Assembly (NCBI RefSeq): GCF_032248695.1
Contig: NZ_JAVHXC010000002.1
Location: forward strand, 372,001-436,000
Reading direction: 5' to 3'
From: Dietzia sp032248695
Lineage (GTDB): Bacteria; Actinomycetota; Actinomycetes; Mycobacteriales; Mycobacteriaceae
Length of the DNA: 64,000 nucleotides
The notes beneath the pieces were generated by a model. It saw only the letters and a program-made list of their open reading frames with translations, was not told where the DNA came from and ran no database searches. Numbering within the stretch: position 1 is the stretch's first letter; every line of letters begins with the position of its first letter. Position numbers and translations under genes: made by a program. This document shows positions 9,563 to 15,913 of this stretch, piece after piece.

Positions 9563-10506
9563 GCCGCGAGACCGATCCCGCACCCTTCGCCGCCGACCGC
9601 GCCGAGCCCACCGCCACCGGAAAGGGCGGCGCCACGCTCGCCCACTGGCTGGAGGGGGCACGCCCCCGGACCTGGCCCAACGCGTTCGCACCGGTCCTCG
9701 TCGGATCGGCGGCCGCGGCGCTGGCGGGCGGGTTCGTGTGGTGGCAGGCGCTGCTCGCGCTGGTGGTGGCGTGGTCGTTCATCATCGGCGTCAACTACGC
9801 CAACGACTACTCCGACGGCATCCGGGGCACGGACGAGGACCGCGTCGGCCCCCTTCGGCTGGTGGGCTCGGGGCTGGCCCGCCCCGCGTCGGTGAAGCGG
9901 GCCGCGTTCGGCTTCCTCGGCCTGGGAGGCCTGGCGGGCCTGGTCCTCAGCGCGACCTCCCAGCCGTGGCTCATCCTCGTGGGCGTCGCGTGCGTGCTCG
10001 CCGCCTGGTTCTACACGGGCGGAAAATCGCCGTACGGGTACCGCGGCCTCGGCGAGGTGGCCGTGTTCGTGTTCTTCGGCCTGGTCGCGGTGATCGGCAC
10101 GCAGTACACGCAGCTCGGGTCGGTCACCTGGTACGCGGTCGTCGCCGCGGTCGCGGTGGGCAGCTTCTCGTGCGCGGTCAACGTCACCAACAACCTGCGG
10201 GACATCCCCTCGGACACCGAGGCCGGCAAGATCACGCTCGCCGTCCGCCTGGGTGAGTCGCGGACCCGCGGCCTGCACGCGCTGCTCGAACTGCTGGTCC
10301 CGCTGCTGGCGACCCTCGCGCTCATCCCGGCCACCTGGTGGGCGCTGCTCGGGATGCTCGCCCTGCCCGTGGCGTGGAAGGCCAACGGTCCGGTTCGCGC
10401 TCGGGCCACGGGGGCCGACCTCATCCCCGCGCTCGCGACGGCCGGGCTGGCGATGCTCGCGTGGAGCGTCCTGGTGAGCGCGGGTTTCGTGATCGCCTCG
10501 CTGTAG
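9559..10506 (+). CDS. menA: 1,4-Dihydroxy-2-naphthoate polyprenyltransferase
   Basis: The protein has 315 residues and is a UbiA-superfamily integral membrane enzyme that attaches the isoprenoid tail to make demethylmenaquinone. The first Asp-rich motif NYANDYSDGIRGTD (~res 78-91) and second motif NVTNNLRDIPSDTEAGK (~res 212-228) are intact. About eight hydrophobic segments are visible. ATG 9559 overlaps the menE stop, and the frame upstream of it belongs to another reading frame. It is the last gene of menB-menE-menA and is followed by a strong hairpin. Confidence 0.95.
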   Translation: MSRETDPAPFAADRAEPTATGKGGATLAHWLEGARPRTWPNAFAPVLVGSAAAALAGGFVWWQALLALVVAWSFIIGVNYANDYSDGIRGTDEDRVGPLRLVGSGLARPASVKRAAFGFLGLGGLAGLVLSATSQPWLILVGVACVLAAWFYTGGKSPYGYRGLGEVAVFVFFGLVAVIGTQYTQLGSVTWYAVVAAVAVGSFSCAVNVTNNLRDIPSDTEAGKITLAVRLGESRTRGLHALLELLVPLLATLALIPATWWALLGMLALPVAWKANGPVRARATGADLIPALATAGLAMLAWSVLVSAGFVIASL

Positions 10507-10524
10507 ACGCCCCTCCCGCACGGA

Positions 10525-10568
10525 CGGCGACGGCGGCCGGCCCCCTCAGGGACCGGCCGCCGTCGCCG
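10525..10568. terminator. Bidirectional-type hairpin after menA
   Basis: Perfect 16-base arms CGGCGACGGCGGCCGG (10525-10540) and its complement (10553-10568) surround a 12-base loop between the convergent menA and the secreted-protein gene ending at 10597. There is no T tract, as is usual for high-GC actinobacteria. Confidence 0.8.
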
Positions 10569-10596
10569 TGTGTGCCGGTGTACGACCGGCGGCCGG

Positions 10597-11217
10597 TTAC
10601 TTGCCGAGCGAACCCTCGGGCACGGCGCTCCAGGCGTTCTGGATGCCGTCGTTGATCGCCAGAGCGGCCCCGCGGAGGGCGTCCTTGACGGGCTCGGGCA
10701 GCGGCAGACCGTCGATGTCCGCGATGGCGATGGTCCCCGGCGCGGGCGGGACCGACGGGGCGACCGGCGCGGGGGCCGGGCGCGGGGCCGGAGCAGGCGC
10801 GGGTGCGGGTGCGGGTGCGGGCGCGGCGCCGCCTCCACCGCCGGTGACGGTGACGGTGGTCGTCTCGGTGCGGACCGGGACGCCGAAGATGAAGGCGGTG
10901 GCGACGGGCTGGTAGACGCCCGCGGTCGTCGGCGTGCCCTTGATCGCGGTGGTGACCGGGTCGTAGGTCAGCCCGGGGGGCAGGCCCTGGAACTGGATCG
11001 AGGCGCCGGGGGGCGGGGTGACGTAGTCGCTGACACGCCGCTCCATGTACTCACCGACCCGCAGGGTCAGGGACGGGAGCGCGGCGGGCGCGACGTCGGT
11101 GGCCTCCACCACGACCGGCGCCCGGTCGGGTGCCTCCACCTGTCCTGACGCGACCCCGACCGCGGCCATGGCGGCGAGTGCGACAGCGGAGGCGATGACG
11201 GGACGGGAGATACGCAT
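10597..11217 (-). CDS. Secreted protein with Ig-like (He_PIG-type) module and Pro-Ala linker
   Basis: The protein has 206 residues. MRISRPVIASAVALAAMAAVGVAS is a Sec signal peptide. Residues ~50-120 contain the Ig-like signature GLPPGLTYD, then IKGTPTTAGVYQPVATA. Then comes an alternating Pro-Ala stretch (~130-155) and a C-terminal segment PLPEPVKDALRGAALAINDGIQNAW. ATG 11217 is chosen because GAAAGGG precedes it and it places the signal peptide at the N-terminus. It is one of four adjacent minus-strand surface-protein genes. The function is unknown; a structural or adhesion role is possible. Confidence 0.7.
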   Translation of the reverse strand: MRISRPVIASAVALAAMAAVGVASGQVEAPDRAPVVVEATDVAPAALPSLTLRVGEYMERRVSDYVTPPPGASIQFQGLPPGLTYDPVTTAIKGTPTTAGVYQPVATAFIFGVPVRTETTTVTVTGGGGGAAPAPAPAPAPAPAPRPAPAPVAPSVPPAPGTIAIADIDGLPLPEPVKDALRGAALAINDGIQNAWSAVPEGSLGK

Positions 11218-11228
11218 ACAACCCTTTC

Positions 11229-11310
11229 GTGGGATACCGTCGCGGACCCGCGACCGCCCCACGGTATCCCACCAAATCACGTCACCCCGGCGGCATCTCA
11301 CGATGTGAGA
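11229..11310 (-). promoter_or_regulatory. Two palindromes upstream of the Ig-like protein gene
   Basis: GTGGGATACCGT (11229-11240) and its exact complement (11261-11272) form a 12-base-arm inverted repeat whose near edge is 12 bases before the start codon. Further up, TCTCAC-GAT-GTGAGA (11296-11310) is a second perfect palindrome. Either could be an operator. The first could also fold in the mRNA just 5' of the ribosome site. No regulator is identified. Confidence 0.5.
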
Positions 11311-11368
11311 GGCCCACCGGGGTGGACGTGGTCACCGACGGCCTACGCGACCGCCGGGAGTACTGCGG

Positions 11369-12670
11369 TCAGCCGCGGCCGTTCGCGACCGTCGGGCCGG
11401 GGGCCTGAGCGGTACGCGGGGCACCGGCGGCCACGGTCGGGGCGACCGAGCCGGACGACCCGCCGTTGGTGGTGGCGCCCGTGGTGGTGGAGCCGGGCAG
11501 CGCGGGCAGCGCCATCGTGGAACCCGGGGTCGAGGACCCGCCGTTCAGGGCCATGGTCAGCCCCGCCAGGCCCAGCATGGCCGCGCCGGTGAGCGCGATC
11601 CCCGGCGCCAGGGCGCCGAGCGAGCCGGTGTCGGCAGGGAAGGACGAGCCGGGGACGGTGATCTCGCCGCCGCCGGTCAGCTCCGCGGCGGTGGTCAGCC
11701 CGCCCTCGGTGGTGGTGCCGCCCGTGGTCGTGGAGCCGGTGGGCTGGGTGCCGCCGTCGGTGGTCGACCCGGTCTCGGCGCCGCCGTCGACGAGCGAACC
11801 GAGCGGGGCCAGGGGGCCCAGGCTCTGGGTGTCCAGGCCGCCGTCGGCGCCGCCGGTCACCTCGCCGGTGGCCGAGGAGCCCGGGAGGCCGAGCGAGCCG
11901 GTCTCGGGCGCGGGGTTCTCCGGCTGGTCCGGCGTGCCGGGGGTCTCCGGGGTGGCGCCGGTGCTGCCGAGGCCGAGTTCGCCGCCCGCGAGGCTGCCGA
12001 GCGGGCCGGTCGGGTTCTCCGGGGCGTCGGGGTTGACGGGGGTGGGCCCGCCCTGGCCGGTGGAGCCGGTCGCGAGCTCGGTGACCGAACCCGCGTCGCC
12101 GCCGAGGGCGGAGACGATGCCCGCCACCACGCCGAGGATCGCGTCGGTGCCGTCGGAACCGGTGGTGACCTGGCCGCCGGCCTCCGCCTGGCCGCTGAGG
12201 CTGCCCTCGACCCCGGCGGTGGACCCGCCCGAGACACCGGCGGGCGCGGTGCCGTCGGCGTTGGCCACCACGAGCGTGGCGGGGATGCTCACGGGGGCGC
12301 CGTTGACCGTGCCGATGACGGTGACGGTGTAGCTCCCGCCGACCGTCGGCTGGCCGGAGATCACGCCGTCGGCGTACGTCAACCCGTCGGGTAGCCCCGC
12401 GACCTCCGTGATGACGATCCCGGCCTGCACGGCGTTGGCCGCGCCCTGGATGTCGAACGAGAAGTCCGCGCCGGCGGTGAAGCCGGCCACGGTCAGCGGG
12501 GTCGCGGAGGACGACGAGCCGGCGACCGTCTGGACGTCACCGTCGACGGTCGGGGCGTCGGGAGCGGCGACGACCACCCCGCCCACGAGCGCCACGGCGG
12601 CGGCGGCTGCGACGGGGGCGACGAGGCGACCCCGGACGATACGACGAGGGCGGGCGAGGCGAGCACGCAT
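11369..12670 (-). CDS. Secreted Gly/Ser/Thr-rich surface protein with Ig-like module and C-terminal hydrophobic segment
   Basis: The protein has 433 residues. A twin-arginine-free signal segment (VAPVAAAAAVALVGGVVVAA) follows a basic start. An Ig-like module spans ~60-140 (GLPDGLTYADGVISGQPTVGG, YTVTV). It is followed by AILGVVAGIVSALGGDAGS, a motif shared with the neighbouring proteins, then long repeats rich in GSLG, PENP and GSTTDGGT. A hydrophobic stretch near ~365-390 (APGIALTGAAMLGLAGLTMA) could be a membrane anchor, but it is followed by ~50 more Ser/Thr-rich residues. ATG 12670 has GGAAGGA eight bases upstream. Function unknown; probably cell-envelope exposed. Confidence 0.7.
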   Translation of the reverse strand: MRARLARPRRIVRGRLVAPVAAAAAVALVGGVVVAAPDAPTVDGDVQTVAGSSSSATPLTVAGFTAGADFSFDIQGAANAVQAGIVITEVAGLPDGLTYADGVISGQPTVGGSYTVTVIGTVNGAPVSIPATLVVANADGTAPAGVSGGSTAGVEGSLSGQAEAGGQVTTGSDGTDAILGVVAGIVSALGGDAGSVTELATGSTGQGGPTPVNPDAPENPTGPLGSLAGGELGLGSTGATPETPGTPDQPENPAPETGSLGLPGSSATGEVTGGADGGLDTQSLGPLAPLGSLVDGGAETGSTTDGGTQPTGSTTTGGTTTEGGLTTAAELTGGGEITVPGSSFPADTGSLGALAPGIALTGAAMLGLAGLTMALNGGSSTPGSTMALPALPGSTTTGATTNGGSSGSVAPTVAAGAPRTAQAPGPTVANGRG

Positions 12671-12758
12671 CGGCTGGTTCCTTCCGGAGGGGTTCACGAT
12701 CGCTCACTCCCCGGAACGGGAGCGCAGACCATTACGAGGTGCCACTCTAACCACATGC

Positions 12759-12819
12759 ACACCAGTTGTCTACTGGTGTCACATGCATCACTTACGTACC
12801 ACTAGTCACACCAGTCACA
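12759..12819 (-). promoter_or_regulatory. Inverted repeat plus GTCACA direct repeats (MtrA-like boxes)
   Basis: ACACCAGT-N5-ACTGGTGT (12759-12779) is a perfect palindrome. GTCACA occurs at 12778, 12805 and 12814, at distances of 27 and 9 bases. A nine-base direct repeat of GTCACA is the published binding pattern of the response regulator MtrA. The sites lie 90-150 bases upstream of the surface-protein start at 12670. Assignment to MtrA is inference. Confidence 0.5.
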
Positions 12820-12900
12820 CGGTTCCCGGCGCCCTCCCCGCGCGATGGGCGAACGCTTATCTCCAACGCCGGATCGCCAGCGGGACACGGCAAATGACGA

Positions 12901-12931
12901 GCGGCCCGACCCCCGGGAGGGGTCGGGCCGC
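12901..12931 (-). terminator. Hairpin after the 12961 gene
   Basis: Perfect 13-base arms GCGGCCCGACCCC (12901-12913) and its complement (12919-12931) surround a 5-base loop, 30 bases past the stop codon of the minus-strand secreted-protein gene. Confidence 0.8.
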
Positions 12932-12960
12932 CGTGGACCGAGCGGGGGTCGGTCCTGACG

Positions 12961-13764
12961 TCAGGGCGTCGGCACCGAGGTCGGGGCGGGCACGTCACCG
13001 TCAGCGTCGGCGTCACCGTCAGCCTCGGCGCCGAGAGCGCCGCCGGAGGCCTGACCCTCGGAGTCCCCCGACCCGGACCCGTCACCGGTGTCCGCGGCGG
13101 TCGTCAGCGTGGAGGTGATGGCCGAGCTGCGCGGGGTGGCGGTCCCGGTGACGGTGCTGACCGGGACCCCGTCCTCGTCGACGATCACGGTGACGGGCGG
13201 CAGGACCAGCTCGCCGCCGAGGAAGGTGTCGCACAGGCCGTCGGCCAACGAGCCGGCCTGCTCGAGCGACGCCGCTCCGCCGCCCTCGCCACCGACGATG
13301 TCGAGGAGGTTGGGGAAGGAGTCCAGCGCGGTGGTGATGAGATCGAGGACGCCCGTGGGGACCCCGTCGATCCCGAGCAGCGGGTAGAACTTGGCCACCG
13401 AACCCCCCAGGCCGGGCAGCTCGCAGACGGCACCGGACTCCGGGGTCAGTTCACCGAGGCTCGACTCCTCTCCGGTGACCGCACCGAGGCTGCCGAGCGA
13501 GCCGCCGTCGAGCGAGCCGGCGTCGCCGCCCCCACCGTCGCCGTCGACATCTCCGTCAGCGGAGTCGTCCCCTGCCCCGTCGGCGGATCCACCGGGCAGG
13601 CTGCCGGCGCCGAGGCCGTCGGCCTCGAGGCTTCCGAGCGACAGGCTGCCCGCGCCCGGGTCGCCGGGGTCCGTGGCGCCGTCCTGGGCGTTGACGACCG
13701 GGACGGAGAGCGCGACGAGCGCGAGCGCGGCGGCGGAGGCGGTGACGACTGTGCGGGTGAACAT
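12961..13764 (-). CDS. Secreted acidic protein with GSLG repeats and a two-cysteine core
   Basis: The protein has 267 residues. The N-terminus is a signal peptide ending near VVNAQDG. Residues ~35-110 are low-complexity Gly/Ser/Asp with GSL and GSLG repeats. The core ~113-190 is bounded by two cysteines (AVCELPGLGG and LADGLCDTFLGGEL) around an amphipathic segment LDLITTALDSFPNLLDIVGG. The tail is Asp/Ala-rich. The same Cys-flanked layout recurs in the next gene (13936-14973), so the two share a domain I do not recognise. Function unknown. Confidence 0.65.
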   Translation of the reverse strand: MFTRTVVTASAAALALVALSVPVVNAQDGATDPGDPGAGSLSLGSLEADGLGAGSLPGGSADGAGDDSADGDVDGDGGGGDAGSLDGGSLGSLGAVTGEESSLGELTPESGAVCELPGLGGSVAKFYPLLGIDGVPTGVLDLITTALDSFPNLLDIVGGEGGGAASLEQAGSLADGLCDTFLGGELVLPPVTVIVDEDGVPVSTVTGTATPRSSAITSTLTTAADTGDGSGSGDSEGQASGGALGAEADGDADADGDVPAPTSVPTP

Positions 13765-13935
13765 GTGTGGTGAACCCTCTTCGACGACGACGGACGGGGT
13801 CGAGCCACCGCACCCCGCACGAGGGGTCGCCGGACGTCGACGGGAGAACTCTAACGCGGTCGGCCGCGCGCGGGGTGGAGATTCCCCCGCGCGCGGCGGG
13901 GGCTCACCGCCCCGGAGCGCCGGCCGCGGCGGGGC

Positions 13936-14973
13936 TCACTGCCCGAGGCTGCCGGCCCCGGTGGTGAGCAGCCCGAGCAGGGCCGCCGGATCGCCGGCGA
14001 GGCCGGCCGCCCCGGCCGGGGCGGTGGTGGTCGCGCCACCCGTCGCGCCCCCGGTGGTGGCGTCGACGCCGGTGGTGGCCTCGGCGCCGGCGGCCTGGCC
14101 GCCGAGCAGCGTCGGGGAGATCGTGCACAGGAGCTGACCGGCCGAGCCGATGCTCTCGAGCGAACCGCTGTCGCCGAGGACGGACGGAAGGAGCCCCACG
14201 ACCGCGTTGACCAGCATCATCACCAGGCCCGACGAGGCGCCGTCCTCGCCACCGGTCACCAGCGGCAGCAACTGCGTCAGCGAGGCACCGTCCAGGTCGC
14301 CCTCGCCGAGGACCGAACACAGGTCCGGGCCGGTGCCGACCTCGTCGTCGTCGCCCTCGTCGCCCTCACCCGGCGCGGCGTCGCCACCGGACTCGGCGTC
14401 GTCACCCGGCGCGGCGTCGGCCAGGCCCGGGTCGCCGGGGGCCGCGGAGAGGGTGGGGTCGGGCTGGCGGTCGGTCGCGGAGGGCTCGGTGGCGGAGGTC
14501 TCGGTGGCGGAGGGCTCGGTGGCGGAGGGCTCGGTGTCACCCCCGGCGCCCGCGCCGTCGACGACGGTGATGGCGACCTTCTGCGACTGCGAGAGGGCGC
14601 CGTTGGACACGGTCACGAGGACCTCGTACTCGCCGGCGCGGGTGGGCGTGCCGGAGATGACCCAGCCGTCCTGGGTGAGGCCGTCGGGCAGGCCGGTGAC
14701 CTGGATGGAGGTGCCCGGCGGGATGGTGCCGCCGGCGGCGCGGGCCACGACGGGCTCGAGGTCGAGGTTCACGGGCGTGCCGAGCGGCATCTCCTGCGCG
14801 GCGGCCTGGTCGGCGGCGTTCTGGGTGAGGGCGATGTCGCCGGCGTCGACGGCGCCGGGGTCGGTCACGGCCACCACGGTGCCGCCGCCGACCACGGCGA
14901 GCGCGGCGAGGGCGCCACCGAGAGTGAGCGTGCGGGAGCGGGGGGCGGTGCGGTGCGAGCGTCGCTGGAACAT
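13936..14973 (-). CDS. Secreted protein with Ig-like module and two-cysteine domain
   Basis: The protein has 345 residues. A signal or anchor segment (LGGALAALAVVGGGTVVAV) is followed by an Ig-like module (GLPDGLTQDGWVISGTPTRAG, YEVLVTV), a run of SATEP repeats (~150-168) and an acidic linker. A core bounded by cysteines follows (DLCSVLGEG and GQLLCTISPTLLGG), with the amphipathic helix LVMMLVNAVVGLLPSVLGD between them. The helix-GDSGS layout matches the 12961 and 11369 proteins. A promoter region with GTCACA repeats lies at 15045-15077. The role is unknown; cell-surface location is inferred from the signal. Confidence 0.68.
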   Translation of the reverse strand: MFQRRSHRTAPRSRTLTLGGALAALAVVGGGTVVAVTDPGAVDAGDIALTQNAADQAAAQEMPLGTPVNLDLEPVVARAAGGTIPPGTSIQVTGLPDGLTQDGWVISGTPTRAGEYEVLVTVSNGALSQSQKVAITVVDGAGAGGDTEPSATEPSATETSATEPSATDRQPDPTLSAAPGDPGLADAAPGDDAESGGDAAPGEGDEGDDDEVGTGPDLCSVLGEGDLDGASLTQLLPLVTGGEDGASSGLVMMLVNAVVGLLPSVLGDSGSLESIGSAGQLLCTISPTLLGGQAAGAEATTGVDATTGGATGGATTTAPAGAAGLAGDPAALLGLLTTGAGSLGQ

Positions 14974-15044
14974 GAGGTCACCTTGTCGTCCGGGAGGCGG
15001 GAGGCTGGAGCCGGGAGGGAGCTGGCACGACCGGGCGCAGCCCA

Positions 15045-15077
15045 GTCACACCGGCATCGTACGTCACACCAGTCACA
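15045..15077. promoter_or_regulatory. Three GTCACA boxes in nine-base phase (MtrA-like)
   Basis: GTCACA occurs at 15045, 15063 and 15072 (18 and 9 bases apart). The core GTCACACCAGTCACACG is identical to the one at 12805. The boxes sit between the divergent surface-protein gene (start 14973) and the ABC transporter (start 15158), so either or both may be controlled. Confidence 0.5.
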
Positions 15078-15157
15078 CGAGCCACAGTCGTTCTCGGCGC
15101 GCCCCGGTGATCCCTACACTCACCTCTCGGACGCCACGCCCCGACGGAAGGACCCCC

Positions 15158-15913
15158 GTGACCCCACCCCCCGAGATCGCGATCCGGGCCAAGGGCCTGC
15201 GCAAGACCTACTCCCACGGGCGGGTGACGGTGCGGGCGCTGGACGGCGTCGACGTGGCGATCGACAAGGGGCGCTGGACCGCGGTCATGGGCCCGTCCGG
15301 CAGCGGCAAGTCCACCCTCATGCACTGCCTGGCCGGCCTCGACACCCCCGACCACGGCACCGTGACCATCGGGTCCACCGAGGTCACCCGCCTGCGCGAC
15401 GCCGGCCGCACCCGCCTGCGCCGCACCCGCGTGGGCTTCGTGTTCCAGTCCTTCAACCTCGTCCCGTCGCTGTCGGTGCGGGAGAACATCGTGCTGCCCG
15501 TGCGGATGGCGTTCCGCCGGCCCGACCGCGCGCGCCTGGACGCCCTCGTCGGCGAACTGGGCATCGGGGACCTCCTGCGGCGCCGTCCGCACGAGCTGTC
15601 GGGCGGCCAGCAGCAGCGGGTGGCGATCGCGCGCGCCCTGCTGCCGCGCCCCGACGTCGTGTTCGCCGACGAACCCACCGGCAACCTCGACTCCGAGTCC
15701 GGTGAGGCCGTACTCGGCCTGCTCGGCGCGTGCGCACGCGAGACCGGGCAGACGGTCGTCATGGTCACCCACGACGCGCACGCCGCCGCGCACACGGACT
15801 CGGTCCTGGTCCTGGCCGACGGCCGGATCGCCGACGAGGTGGACTCCCCCACCGTCGAGGCCGTGGACGCCGCCATGCGCGCGATCGCCGCCCGCCGGTC
15901 GGCCACCGCGTGA
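15158..15913 (+). CDS. ABC transporter ATP-binding protein (MacB/LolD type)
   Basis: The protein has 251 residues. Walker A GPSGSGKST, Q-loop FVFQSFNLVPSLSVREN, signature LSGGQQQRVAIARAL, Walker B VVFADEPTGNLDSESG and the switch histidine VTHDAHAA are all intact. The FQSFNL and DEPTGNLDS wording is typical of the MacB/LolD/FtsE group that energises FtsX-like permeases rather than classical importers. GTG 15158 is chosen because GGAAGG lies seven bases before it. The stop overlaps the permease start (GTGA). Confidence 0.92.
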   Translation: MTPPPEIAIRAKGLRKTYSHGRVTVRALDGVDVAIDKGRWTAVMGPSGSGKSTLMHCLAGLDTPDHGTVTIGSTEVTRLRDAGRTRLRRTRVGFVFQSFNLVPSLSVRENIVLPVRMAFRRPDRARLDALVGELGIGDLLRRRPHELSGGQQQRVAIARALLPRPDVVFADEPTGNLDSESGEAVLGLLGACARETGQTVVMVTHDAHAAAHTDSVLVLADGRIADEVDSPTVEAVDAAMRAIAARRSATA

